Program-made: the position numbers and the translations under genes
Part shown: positions 1 to 7,761 of the stretch, in pieces
Numbering within the stretch: position 1 is the stretch's first letter
Layout: every line of letters starts with the position of its first letter
Source of the DNA: Amycolatopsis sp. 195334CR
GTDB lineage: Bacteria; Actinomycetota; Actinomycetes; Mycobacteriales; Pseudonocardiaceae
Assembly (NCBI RefSeq): GCF_017309385.1
Contig: NZ_JAFJMJ010000002.1
Location: 1-64,000, forward strand
Reading direction: 5' to 3'
DNA: 64,000 nt
The notes under the pieces: generated by a model
What the model saw: only the letters and a program-made list of their open reading frames with translations
What the model was told of the DNA's origin: nothing
Databases searched by the model: none

Positions 1-88
1 TAACCCGGTCGCCACCGCCGCGGCCTGGCAGCGCGGAACCCGTCGCGGCCGCGCCACTTCCGCCGACCTCGAAAGGGATGCCCAGTGA
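1..88 (+). CDS. cvnA: Conservon sensor kinase, C-terminal tail only (partial)
   Basis: Only the last 28 codons are in the window, ending in a TGA at 86-88 that overlaps the GTG of the next gene. The visible residues are Ala/Arg-rich with no domain. The assignment rests on position: the following genes are the roadblock, DUF742 and small-GTPase members of an actinobacterial conservon, and these operons begin with a membrane histidine-kinase-like sensor (CvnA) that usually ends in a low-complexity tail. The 4-base GTGA overlap suggests translational coupling. The identity is inferred from context, not from sequence. Confidence 0.55.
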   Translation, partial: NPVATAAAWQRGTRRGRATSADLERDAQ

Positions 89-513
89 GCACGAACACCG
101 ACGCGACCACCAACCGGCTCGGCTGGATGCTCGACCAGGCCCTGCAGATGCCGGAGACGCTCTACGCCGTGCTGCTCTCCGCCGACGGCCTGCTGATGGC
201 CCATTCCGAGGGCATCAGCCGCGACGACGCCGAGCGCACCGCCGCGGCGGTGTCCGGGCTGCAGTCGCTCGCCCGCGCGACCGGCGAGTTCTGCCGCCAG
301 CCCGCCGAGCAGTGGCGGCAGACGCTGATCGAGTTCGACGGCGGGTTCGTCTTCCTCACCGCCGCGGGCCAGGGCGCCTACGTCGCGGTCTCCACCACCG
401 GCCGGGTCGACGTCGAAGGCGTGTCCTCGCGGATGCAGGAACTGGTGCAGCGCCTCGGCCAGGAACTCACCGCGCCGCCGCGCTTCCCGGCCGCCGGGGG
501 CACCCGGGCATGA
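85..513 (+). CDS. cvnB: Roadblock/LC7 domain protein of conservon
   Basis: This 142-residue protein is almost entirely one Roadblock/LC7 domain, with the family's alternating strands and helices (a VLLSADGLLMAHS strand pair followed by a long helix around residues 50-70). In conservons this protein pairs with a Ras-like GTPase and is thought to regulate it, by analogy with MglB acting on MglA. The GTG start at 85 follows GAAAGGG and overlaps the preceding stop, and the gene ends ATGA-coupled to the DUF742 gene. Length and gene order are both typical of CvnB. Confidence 0.92.
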   Translation: MSTNTDATTNRLGWMLDQALQMPETLYAVLLSADGLLMAHSEGISRDDAERTAAAVSGLQSLARATGEFCRQPAEQWRQTLIEFDGGFVFLTAAGQGAYVAVSTTGRVDVEGVSSRMQELVQRLGQELTAPPRFPAAGGTRA

Positions 514-863
514 CCCCGAACCGGCGCGAGCAGGCTCTGGTGCGGCCGCACGTGGTCACCGAGGGCCGCGCCCACCCGACCCGCAACACGCTGGACGTGG
601 CCACCGTCGTCTCCGCCACCTGGGCGCCGGTGGTCGGACTGAGCCCGGAAAAGCGGCGGGTGATGGAACTGTGCCGGGGCGGCGCGCTGGCCGTGGCCGA
701 GGTGGCCGCGCACCTGAGCCTGCCCACCAGCGTGACCAAGGTGCTGCTGTCCGACCTGCTCGATTCCGGGCACATCGAAGCCCGCGCCGCCGTGCGCCAG
801 GCCGACATCCCCGACCACCAACTCCTGCAGAAGGTACTCGATGGCCTCCGTGCTCTCACCTGA
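510..863 (+). CDS. cvnC: DUF742 protein of conservon
   Basis: A 117-residue DUF742 protein. The ATG at 510 overlaps the cvnB stop. The second half (from about residue 50) reads as a small winged-helix-like fold, with a run ending in LPTSVTKVLLSDLLDSG where a recognition helix and wing would lie. DUF742 proteins are the third member of conservons; their biochemical role is not settled, and they are thought to join the membrane complex of kinase, roadblock protein and GTPase. The gene overlaps cvnD by 23 bases. Confidence 0.9.
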   Translation: MTPNRREQALVRPHVVTEGRAHPTRNTLDVATVVSATWAPVVGLSPEKRRVMELCRGGALAVAEVAAHLSLPTSVTKVLLSDLLDSGHIEARAAVRQADIPDHQLLQKVLDGLRALT

Positions 864-1437
864 CGGCTACGTCCCCGCCACCGTCCGGACCTCGGTGAAG
901 ATCCTGGTGGTCGGGCCGTTCGCGGTCGGCAAGACCACCTACGTCGGCACCCTGTCCGAGATCCGCCCGCTGCGCACCGAGGAGACGATGACGCAGGCGG
1001 GCGCGCTGGTGGACGACCTGTCCGGGGTGCGCGGCAAGAACACCACCACGGTGGCGATGGACTTCGGCAGGCTGACCATCGGCGACGACGTGGTGCTCTA
1101 CCTGTTCGGCGCGCCGGGCCAGCAGCGGTTCACGCAGATGTGGAAGGACCTCGCCTACGGGGCACTGGGCGCGCTGGTGCTGGTGGACCCCACCCGGCTC
1201 GAGGAGTCCTTCGACGTGATGGGCCTGCTGGAGGAACTGGGCCTGCCCTACGCGGTGGCCGTCAACGAGTTCGACGGCGCCCCGAGATTCCCCGAAGCCG
1301 AGCTTCGCGAAGCACTGGACCTGCTTCCCGAAACCCGCCTGGTCAGCTGCGACGCCCGCGACCGCGGATCGTCCGCGCAGGCGCTGATCAGCCTCGTCGA
1401 CTACCTCTTCGACCCCATCCGCCAGGAGCATTCGTGA
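841..1437 (+). CDS. cvnD: Conservon small Ras-like GTPase
   Basis: A 198-residue ATP/GTP-binding protein. The P-loop GPFAVGKTT lies at about residues 25-33. The switch II region reads LFGAPGQQRF, where canonical GTPases have DxxG; this substitution is normal for the MglA-like conservon GTPases. The guanine-specificity motif appears as NEFD. The ATG at 841 lies inside the end of cvnC, so translation is probably coupled. Conservon GTPases act as switches in a membrane complex linked to development and secondary metabolism in Streptomyces. Confidence 0.93.
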   Translation: MASVLSPDGYVPATVRTSVKILVVGPFAVGKTTYVGTLSEIRPLRTEETMTQAGALVDDLSGVRGKNTTTVAMDFGRLTIGDDVVLYLFGAPGQQRFTQMWKDLAYGALGALVLVDPTRLEESFDVMGLLEELGLPYAVAVNEFDGAPRFPEAELREALDLLPETRLVSCDARDRGSSAQALISLVDYLFDPIRQEHS

Positions 1438-2819
1438 CCTCTCCCGCCGCCGGACCGCCACCCGGCTGCCCCGCGCACGCCGAGCGCGCGCGCCTCTACG
1501 ACGACGAATTCGCCCGCGACCCCGCCGCCGTCTACGCGAAGATGCGGGCCGCGCACGGGCCCGTCGCGCCGGTCGAACTGGCGCCGGGCGTGAACGCCAC
1601 CCTGGTCCTCGGCTACGAAGCCGCGCTCGAGGTGCTGCGCTCGCCGTCGACCTTCCCCCGCGATCCCCGGCGCTGGCAGCAGAACCAGCCCGAGGACAAC
1701 CCGGTCATGCCGATGATGGGCTACCGGCCCAACTGCCTGTTCACCGACGGCGCGGTGCACGCGCGCCTGCGCAGCGCGGTCACCGGCAGCCTCGCGCGGC
1801 TCAACCCGCACGCGCTGCGCGGGTACGTCGAGCGGACCGCGCGCGAGCTGATCGCCCGGTTCTCCGCCGAGGGCAAGGCGGATCTGCTCAACGACTACGC
1901 CACCACGTTGTCGCTGCAGGTGTTCAACCACCTCTTCGGCTGCCCGCCCGCGCTCGGCGACCGGCTGGTCGCGGGCATGCGCGGCATCTTCGACATGGTC
2001 GACCCCGAGCGCGCCAACGCCGAGCTGACCGCGGCCATGCTGGAACTGCTCGCGCTCAAGCGGTCGAAGCCCGGCCAGGACGTGCCGTCGTGGATGATGG
2101 CGCACCCGGCGCGGCTGTCCGACGAGGAGATGCTGCACCAGCTGGTGCTGCTGATGGGCGCGGGCACCGAACCGCAGGCGAACCTGATCTCCAACGGGGT
2201 CCGGCTGCTGCTGATCGACGACCGCTTCGCCGGTGACCTGGCCGGCGGCAGCCTGCACGTGGAGGACGCGCTCGAGGAGATCCTCTGGGGCGACCCGCCG
2301 ATGGCCAACTACTCGGCAGGCTACCCGTGGCCCGGGGTGGACTTCATGGGCACGCACCTGCCCGCCGCCGAGCCGGTGGTGATCAGCTTCGCCGCCGCCA
2401 ACACCGATCCGGCGCTGCGGGCCGAGCAGCGCGTGGGCAACCGCGCGCACATCGCCTGGGGTGCCGGCGTGCACTCGTGCCCCGCGCAGGGCCCGGCCAG
2501 GTTGATCGCCACCACCGCCATCGAAACCCTGCTCGACGCGCTGCCCGATCTGCGGCTCGCCGTGCCCGAGGACCAGCTGCGGTGGCGGCCCGGTCCGTTC
2601 CACCGCGCGCTCGCCGCGCTGCCCGTGCTGTTCACCCCTGTCGTTCCCACGCCAGTTCCGTCCACCGAACCGACTGGAGAGCACCGTTGGAATCAGCACC
2701 CCGCCCCCTCGCCCTCGACCCCACCGGCGCCGACATCCACGCCGAGAACGCCGAACTCCGCGCCCGCGGCACCGCGACGCTGGTGGAGCTCCCTGGCCAG
2801 GTGGTGGCGTGGTCAGTAA
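1434..2819 (+). CDS. cvnE: Cytochrome P450 without the ExxR motif (CYP157-like), conservon-linked
   Basis: A 461-residue P450 starting with a GTG that overlaps the cvnD stop. The heme-binding loop is present (WGAGVHSCPAQGPAR, axial Cys). Two otherwise conserved sites differ. The K-helix reads EEILWGD, with Trp where ExxR has Arg, and the I-helix reads GAGTEP, with Pro in place of the oxygen-activating Thr. Loss of ExxR is a known property of the CYP157 family of Streptomyces, whose members sit in conservons beside CYP154 enzymes, as here. The C-terminal 45 or so residues are Pro/Ser/Trp-rich and are encoded where the next gene already begins, a 133-base overlap. Substrate unknown; catalytic competence uncertain. 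Confidence 0.88.
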   Translation: MTSPAAGPPPGCPAHAERARLYDDEFARDPAAVYAKMRAAHGPVAPVELAPGVNATLVLGYEAALEVLRSPSTFPRDPRRWQQNQPEDNPVMPMMGYRPNCLFTDGAVHARLRSAVTGSLARLNPHALRGYVERTARELIARFSAEGKADLLNDYATTLSLQVFNHLFGCPPALGDRLVAGMRGIFDMVDPERANAELTAAMLELLALKRSKPGQDVPSWMMAHPARLSDEEMLHQLVLLMGAGTEPQANLISNGVRLLLIDDRFAGDLAGGSLHVEDALEEILWGDPPMANYSAGYPWPGVDFMGTHLPAAEPVVISFAAANTDPALRAEQRVGNRAHIAWGAGVHSCPAQGPARLIATTAIETLLDALPDLRLAVPEDQLRWRPGPFHRALAALPVLFTPVVPTPVPSTEPTGEHRWNQHPAPSPSTPPAPTSTPRTPNSAPAAPRRWWSSLARWWRGQ

Positions 2820-3904
2820 CCGACCGGGAGCTGCTCAAGCGCCTGCTCGGTGATCCGAACGTGTCGAAGGACCCGCGGCAGCACTGGGCCGCGTGGCGCG
2901 ACGGCACGGTGCCCGCGGACTGGCCGCTGATGATCTGGGTGGCGGTGCAGAACATGTTCACCGCCTACGGTGGTGAGCACCGGCGGCTGCGGTCGCTGGT
3001 GTCGAAGGCGTTCACCTTCCGCCGCACCGAGGCGCTGCGGCCGTGGGTGGAGGAGATCACGAACGGCCTGCTCGACCGCCTCGACGGCACCGAGGGCGTG
3101 GTGGACCTGCGCGAGCACTTCGCCTACCCGCTGCCGATCGAGGTGATCTGCCAGCTGTTCGGCGTGCCCGACGAGCACCGCGCGGACCTGCGCAAGGCGG
3201 TCGACGGCGTGTTCAACACGACCGCCACCCCGGAGGAGGCCGCGGCCAACGGCGAGCAGCTGTACCGGATCCTCGGTGAGCTGGTGGCCACCCGGCGCGC
3301 CGAACCGGGCGACGACCTGGCCAGCGGCCTGATCGCCGCCCGCGACGAGGACGGTTCCTCGTTGCAGGAGGCCGAACTCATCGACACGCTGATCCTGATG
3401 ATCTCGGCCGGGCACGAGACCACGGTCAACCTGCTCGACCACGCGATCACCGCGCTGCTGACCCACCCGGACCAGCTGCGGCAGGTGCTCGACGGGCAGT
3501 ACAGCTGGGGCGACGTGATCGACGAGACGCTGCGCTGGCAGGCGCCCGTCGCGCACCTCCCGCTGCGGTACGCGGTCGAAGACATCGTTGTCAGCGAGGA
3601 CCTGACGATCAAGCAGGGCGAGGCGATCCTGGCTTCGTACGCGGCGGCCGGCCGCGCGCCGGAGGCGGGGGACAACCCCGACGAGTTCGACCTTTCCCGG
3701 TCGAACAAGAGCCACCTCTCGTTCGGGCACGGGGTGCACTTCTGCCTCGGCGCGCCGCTGGCCAGGGTGGAGGCGGAGATCGCGCTGCCCGCGTTGTTCG
3801 CGCGCTTCCCGAAGCTGGCGCTCGCGGTCGACCCGGCCGAGCTGAAGACCACGGCTTCCTTCATTTCCAACGGTCACCAGGTTCTCCCGGTCACCCTGGG
3901 CTGA
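2687..3904 (+). CDS. cvnF: Cytochrome P450 (CYP154-like), conservon-linked
   Basis: A 405-residue canonical bacterial P450. The I-helix is ISAGHETT, the K-helix contains ETLRW (ExxR intact), and the heme loop is FGHGVHFCLGAPLAR. I chose the TTG at 2687 because GGAGA lies 6 bases upstream and because the N-terminus then begins LALDPTGADIHAENAEL, matching the start region of CYP154-type enzymes. A later start would cut this region. The gene therefore overlaps the preceding P450 by 133 bases in another frame. Pairing of an ExxR-less and a normal P450 after cvnABCD is a known conservon arrangement. Redox partners are not encoded nearby. Confidence 0.9.
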   Translation: MESAPRPLALDPTGADIHAENAELRARGTATLVELPGQVVAWSVTDRELLKRLLGDPNVSKDPRQHWAAWRDGTVPADWPLMIWVAVQNMFTAYGGEHRRLRSLVSKAFTFRRTEALRPWVEEITNGLLDRLDGTEGVVDLREHFAYPLPIEVICQLFGVPDEHRADLRKAVDGVFNTTATPEEAAANGEQLYRILGELVATRRAEPGDDLASGLIAARDEDGSSLQEAELIDTLILMISAGHETTVNLLDHAITALLTHPDQLRQVLDGQYSWGDVIDETLRWQAPVAHLPLRYAVEDIVVSEDLTIKQGEAILASYAAAGRAPEAGDNPDEFDLSRSNKSHLSFGHGVHFCLGAPLARVEAEIALPALFARFPKLALAVDPAELKTTASFISNGHQVLPVTLG

Positions 3905-3909
3905 GCGCC

Positions 3910-3947
3910 GAGCGGTGGGGGTGGTTTGTTTGTCACTCCCACCGCTC
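3910..3947. terminator. Bidirectional terminator hairpin
   Basis: Arms 3910-3923 and 3934-3947 form a 14-bp stem (one G-T wobble, outer 10 bp perfect GAGCGGTGGG) around a T-rich 10-base loop. It lies between the convergent P450 gene (stop at 3904) and the membrane-protein gene, and overlaps that gene's stop codon. There is no U-tract, which is common for actinomycete hairpin terminators. Confidence 0.7.
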
Positions 3948-4419
3948 AGCTCCGGCGGTCGAGCTTCCGGAAGGCGCTGAACAGCGACCAGCCGGTCACC
4001 GCGGTGAGTCCCATGCGGAGCACGTTGCCCGCGTTCCACTGCCACGCGACGGCGGTCAGCTCGGGCCCGGGCGCGTCCTCTCCGAACATCTGCCCCACGA
4101 GCACGGCGATGACGTACACCGACAGCGCCACGGACAGCAGCGATGCCACCCCCGCGCGGCGGTAGTCGCGCTTGAGTTCCTCGTCGCGGTTGCGCCACCA
4201 CAGCACCCACACGAGCAGGATGGCGAGCTGCGCCACCGGCACGAAGTACAGCGTGGGGCCGGTGGTGACGAAGAACTCGCGCAGCCGCGCGAACTGCGCC
4301 GGGCTGTCCACCACCCAGTTCGGCGAGAAGACCACGGCTTCGTAGAGGTTGCCGAAGAACCAGTACGCCATCCCGAGCACGGCGGTCAGCGTGAGCCGCC
4401 GCTGGAGCGTCACCGTCAT
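3946..4419 (-). CDS. Small four-helix membrane protein, unknown function
   Basis: A 157-residue protein with four hydrophobic segments, at about residues 8-26, 55-74, 95-117 and 131-148. A conserved-looking stretch, FGNLYEAVVFSPNW, lies in the first loop. It resembles the uncharacterised small actinobacterial membrane proteins with a YWFFGNLYEA start, and I cannot assign a reaction. It is transcribed convergently with the conservon and divergently from the Tet(M)-like gene. The ATG at 4419 is the first start in frame. Confidence 0.75.
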   Translation of the reverse strand: MTVTLQRRLTLTAVLGMAYWFFGNLYEAVVFSPNWVVDSPAQFARLREFFVTTGPTLYFVPVAQLAILLVWVLWWRNRDEELKRDYRRAGVASLLSVALSVYVIAVLVGQMFGEDAPGPELTAVAWQWNAGNVLRMGLTAVTGWSLFSAFRKLDRRS

Positions 4420-4504
4420 TCCCGGAGTCTAGGCCCGGGCGGAAAATTCGGGTGCTCTCGTGGCGCGTGCTTGCTACCGTGCCGCCGGAACGCGTGCCCG
4501 AAGC

Positions 4505-4577
4505 GGAGGAGAGTCCATGCGCCGAGTGACGACAGGCCCCATCGACTGTTGCTCGCTCGCGGACAAGGACCTCCTCC
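4505..4577 (+). promoter_or_regulatory. Leader hairpin pairing a ribosome-binding site with an anti-SD segment
   Basis: The leader's strong Shine-Dalgarno segment GGAGGAGAGTCC (4505-4516) is complementary to GGACCTCCTCC (4567-4577): 11 bp with one bulged A. The second arm ends 3 bases before the ATG of the Tet(M)-like gene, so the pairing would occlude both the leader RBS and that start. A candidate -10, TTGCTACCGT, lies at 4471-4480. This suggests control of translation or attenuation; tet(M)-type genes are known to have leader-peptide attenuation. Confidence 0.5.
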
Positions 4578-4627
4578 AGCATGCGCATGCTCAATCTCGG
4601 CATCGTGGCCCACGTCGATGCCGGTAA
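4517..4627 (+). CDS. Putative 36-residue leader peptide
   Basis: A short ORF (36 codons) with the best ribosome-binding site in the region (GGAGGAG, 5 bases before the ATG). It runs into the start of the Tet(M)-like gene in another frame and ends with TAA at 4625-4627. The downstream gene itself has no clear Shine-Dalgarno sequence, so leader translation may open the hairpin and allow initiation at 4581. The peptide (MRRVTTGPIDCCSLADKDLL at its N-terminus) has no recognisable motif beyond a Cys pair. Existence as a translated ORF is an inference. Confidence 0.45.
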   Translation: MRRVTTGPIDCCSLADKDLLQHAHAQSRHRGPRRCR

Positions 4628-6419
4628 GACCAGCCTGACCGAACGGCTCCTGTTCGACTCGGGCGCCATCACCAGCCTCGGTTCGGTCGACCGCGGCAGC
4701 ACCCGGACCGACGGCATGGACCTGGAACGCCGTCGTGGCATCACGATCCGCTCGGCGGTCGCCGCGTTCACCACGGGCGGTCACGAGGTGCACCTGATCG
4801 ACACCCCCGGCCACGCCGATTTCGTGGCCGAGGTGGAGCGCGCGCTCGGGGTGCTCGACGGCGCGATCCTGGTGCTCTCGGCGGTCGAAGGCGTGCAGGC
4901 GCACACCAGGGTGCTGATGCGCACGCTGCGCGCGATGGCCGTGCCGACGATCCTGTTCGTCAACAAGATCGATCGTGCCGGGGCCAGGGAAACCGGGCTG
5001 CTGGCCGATATCCGGCGGCTGCTCGGCCCGGCCGCGATCGCGGTGAACCGGACCACCGGGCTGGGTACGCGCGACGCCTCGGTCACCGATCTGGCGCCGG
5101 ACGCGGACCTCGCCGAGGTACTGGCCGAGCGCAGCGACGCGGTGCTGGAGTCCTATGTGGACGGCCTCGATCCGGTGCTGCTGCGCGTTGAGCTGGCCGC
5201 CCAGGCACGCCAGGGCTGGGTGCACCCGGTGTTCTTCGGCTCGGCGATCACCGGCACCGGGATCGACGCCCTGCGTCGCGGGATCGTGGACTTCCTGCCT
5301 GCCGTCGATCCTGCCCTGTCCGAGAAACCCCTGACCGGCACTGTTTTCGCGGTGGAACGTGACCGTGGGGGCCGCCGGTTCGCGGTGGCCAGACTGTTCT
5401 CCGGGACCCTGGCCGCACGCGACCGGATCGCCTACGCCGGCCGGAGCGGACGCGTGACCGCGGTGCTCGACGTCGACGGCAGGCAGGCTCGCGTCCCGGC
5501 GGGTGGCATCGCGCGGATCGCCGGACTGCCGGACCTGCGCATCGGTGACCGGCTCGGGACCACTTCGGCAGTCCCGGAGCCAGTTCGGTTTCGCTTGCCC
5601 AGCTTGGAAACCGTGGTCACGCCGTCGTCCGGGAGCACGGCGGCGGAGTTGTTCACCGCCCTCGACCGGCTCGCCGACCAGGATCCGCTGATCGGCCTGC
5701 GGCACGGTCCGGACGAGGGCAGCCTGGTCGTTTCGCTGTACGGCGAGGTGCAGCGCGAGGTGATCGCGGCGCGGTTGAGCGAGGAATTCGGGGTGACGGC
5801 GGAGTTTTCGCCGTCCCAGGTGGTCCGCGTGAAACGGCTCACCGGCGCCGGCGCCGCGGTCACCAGGATCGGCGACACCGACCCGGTGGTGCACTGGGCG
5901 ACGATCGGCCTGCGCGTCGAGCCGGACGCCCCGGATTCGGGTGTGCGGTTCACCCTGACCGCGGAGCGCGGTTCGCTGCCCGCCGCGTTCATCACCGCGA
6001 TCGAGGAAACCGCCCGCGCCACGCTCCGCGACTGGTCGGTGGTGGACTGTTCGGTCACCCTGACGCACACCGGCTACGCCAGCCCGATCAGCACGGCGGC
6101 GGACTTCCGTAACCTCACGCCGCTGGTGCTCGGCGATGCGGTGGCGCGGGCGGGGACCGTGGTGTGCGAACCGTGGGAACACGTCGAGCTGGACCTGCCG
6201 GAGGAGGCGCTGAGCCCGGTGCTGGCCCTCGTCGTCCGCCTCGGCGGCACACCGGGAACGCCGGTCGTCTCGGGCGATTCCGCCGCCGTCGACGCGGACC
6301 TCCCGTCGGCGCGCCTGCGGGACCTCGAACAGTCCCTACCAGCCCTGACCGGCGGCTCGGGCGTTCTCACCACCCGCCCCGCCGGCCACCGCCCGGGCTC
6401 AGGTCGTGGGGGTGCGTAG
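4581..6419 (+). CDS. Ribosomal protection protein, Tet(M)/Otr(A)-like GTPase
   Basis: A 612-residue translational GTPase of the EF-G/Tet(M) group. G-motifs: AHVDAGKT (residues 10-17), RGIT, DTPGH and NKID. The C-terminal half has the EF-G-like domains III-V. Members of this family bind the ribosome and displace tetracyclines; actinomycete Otr(A) is the closest known type and slightly longer (about 660). ATG 4581 or 4587 must be the start because an in-frame stop lies at 4527. The family is also common in non-producers, so resistance is not proved. The gene overlaps the convergent enoyl-CoA hydratase gene by 21 bases. Confidence 0.85.
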   Translation: MRMLNLGIVAHVDAGKTSLTERLLFDSGAITSLGSVDRGSTRTDGMDLERRRGITIRSAVAAFTTGGHEVHLIDTPGHADFVAEVERALGVLDGAILVLSAVEGVQAHTRVLMRTLRAMAVPTILFVNKIDRAGARETGLLADIRRLLGPAAIAVNRTTGLGTRDASVTDLAPDADLAEVLAERSDAVLESYVDGLDPVLLRVELAAQARQGWVHPVFFGSAITGTGIDALRRGIVDFLPAVDPALSEKPLTGTVFAVERDRGGRRFAVARLFSGTLAARDRIAYAGRSGRVTAVLDVDGRQARVPAGGIARIAGLPDLRIGDRLGTTSAVPEPVRFRLPSLETVVTPSSGSTAAELFTALDRLADQDPLIGLRHGPDEGSLVVSLYGEVQREVIAARLSEEFGVTAEFSPSQVVRVKRLTGAGAAVTRIGDTDPVVHWATIGLRVEPDAPDSGVRFTLTAERGSLPAAFITAIEETARATLRDWSVVDCSVTLTHTGYASPISTAADFRNLTPLVLGDAVARAGTVVCEPWEHVELDLPEEALSPVLALVVRLGGTPGTPVVSGDSAAVDADLPSARLRDLEQSLPALTGGSGVLTTRPAGHRPGSGRGGA

Positions 6420-7061
6420 GGCGGTGACGGCGGTGGCGAACATGGTGGATTTGATGGCGCCCAGCGTGCCCCGGTCCTTGCCGGCCAGGTCGCGCACGGA
6501 CTCGCTCGCCTGGTCGAGCAGTTTCGACTCGGCGGCGACGGCGTCGACCAGGCCGAGGTCCCGTGCGTCCGGACCGCCGAAGCGGCGGCCGGTGGTCATC
6601 GAGGCGATGGCGGCCGACGGGGTCAGCTTGCCCTGGATGAGCGCCGCCATGCCCGGCGTGAACGGGATGTTGATGTCCGCCTCGGGAAAGCAGAAGTAGC
6701 CCCGGTCCTCCCGCATCACGCGGAAGTCGTGCGCCATCGCGAGCATGGCGCCCGCCCCGAACGCGTGGCCGTTCAGCGCGGCGACCGTGGGCACCGGCAG
6801 GGTGAGCACCCTGGCGAACAACTCCTGCACGTCGGTGACGTACTGCCCGGCCCGCTCCCCGTTGGCGGTCAGCCACGCCAGGTCGAGGCCGTTGGAGTAG
6901 AACTTGCCACCGCCGATGGTGACCAGCGCGGCCGGCGCGGCCCCGGCGGTGACGGTGTCCAGCGCCGAATTGACGCTTTCCAGCCACTCCGGGGAAAACC
7001 GGTTCTCGTCGGCGCCGAGGTCGAGTACGTAGACGGGGTCGTGGTGCTTCAGTTCGGGCAT
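6399..7061 (-). CDS. Enoyl-CoA hydratase/isomerase family protein
   Basis: A 220-residue crotonase-fold protein, shorter than the usual 255-290 and closest in form to the delta3,delta2-enoyl-CoA isomerase (ECI2-like) group. The oxyanion-hole region VTIGGGKFYSNGLDL and the second motif AALNGHAFGAGAMLA are present. Residue PEADINIPF marks the acidic active-site segment. It follows the TetR gene by a single base, so both form an operon, and its 3' end overlaps the Tet(M)-like gene tail to tail. The CoA substrate is unknown. Confidence 0.85.
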   Translation of the reverse strand: MPELKHHDPVYVLDLGADENRFSPEWLESVNSALDTVTAGAAPAALVTIGGGKFYSNGLDLAWLTANGERAGQYVTDVQELFARVLTLPVPTVAALNGHAFGAGAMLAMAHDFRVMREDRGYFCFPEADINIPFTPGMAALIQGKLTPSAAIASMTTGRRFGGPDARDLGLVDAVAAESKLLDQASESVRDLAGKDRGTLGAIKSTMFATAVTALRTPTT

Positions 7062-7062
7062 G

Positions 7063-7689
7063 TCAGTCCTTTGTGGATCGATGGCGGGCGGGTGGGTCGA
7101 TGGCGAGCACCGCGCGCACGGCGGCGTCGAGGCGCAGGCGCGCGTCCTCGCCGATGCCCTCGCCCGGCGGGCCGCTCAGCGCGCGGCGGAACAACGCGGT
7201 CGGCAGGTCGACCACGCAGGTGGTGAGCACTTCGACGGCGGCGCCGTCGCGGCGGCCCCACAGCCGGTGGGTGAGCCGGACCAGCAGCGCGACCAGCCGC
7301 TTGTCCAGCGCGAGCAGGTCGTCGGCGAGGTCGGCGGGCAGGTCGGGGCCGAGCAGGTGGTCGCGTTTGACGGTGAGCAGCATGCGAGCCGCGGCCGGGC
7401 GCCGCCGCGCGAAGACCGCGGGCGCGCTCGCGGCGCCCACCACCGCGTCCACCGGATCCGGCCGGTCGGCGAGTTCGGTTTGCAGGTCGAGGAAGTCGGT
7501 CGCGGCCCGCAACCACACCCGGCCGAGCAGCGCGCTGATCGAGCCGAAGGCGTGGTAGATGGTGCCGTTCGGCACGCCGGCCGCCGCGGCCAGCGTGCGC
7601 ACGGTGACCCCGGTCGCGCCGACCTCGGCGACGAGGCGTTCGGCGGTGTCGAGCAGTGCGTCCAGATCGTGGAGCCGGGGTCGGGCCAT
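7063..7689 (-). CDS. TetR family regulator
   Basis: A 208-residue TetR repressor. The N-terminal HTH includes GVTVRTLAAAAGVPNGTIYHAF, a standard recognition helix. I start at the ATG at 7689 (MARPRLHDL), 30 bases inside the longest frame, because TetR proteins usually begin 8-15 residues before the first helix. It is one base upstream of the crotonase gene. An imperfect palindrome just upstream (7705-7716) is the likely autoregulatory site and also faces the divergent gene. Confidence 0.88.
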   Translation of the reverse strand: MARPRLHDLDALLDTAERLVAEVGATGVTVRTLAAAAGVPNGTIYHAFGSISALLGRVWLRAATDFLDLQTELADRPDPVDAVVGAASAPAVFARRRPAAARMLLTVKRDHLLGPDLPADLADDLLALDKRLVALLVRLTHRLWGRRDGAAVEVLTTCVVDLPTALFRRALSGPPGEGIGEDARLRLDAAVRAVLAIDPPARHRSTKD

Positions 7690-7704
7690 GGTCGCACTGT
7701 AACA

Positions 7705-7716
7705 GAACACGTGCTC
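7705..7716. promoter_or_regulatory. Candidate TetR operator
   Basis: GAACACGTGCTC is a 12-bp palindrome with one mismatched pair, 16 bases before the TetR ATG and 46 before the divergent TTG start. A site shared by divergent genes is typical for TetR autoregulation. No experimental support. Confidence 0.4.
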
Positions 7717-7761
7717 CAAAACTTGACCGCCCGGCTAGGGTGGGGGGACGAAGGAGCTGCC

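Noticed and set aside
2813..4774. 653-codon minus-strand frame across the P450 and membrane-protein genes
   Set aside because: It is the antisense shadow of high-GC genes; it crosses a terminator and is rich in Arg/His/Gln without a domain.
7723..7741. Promoter TTGACC/TAGGGT before the DUF6188-like gene
   Set aside because: The spacer would be only 7 bases, too short for a sigma-70-type promoter.
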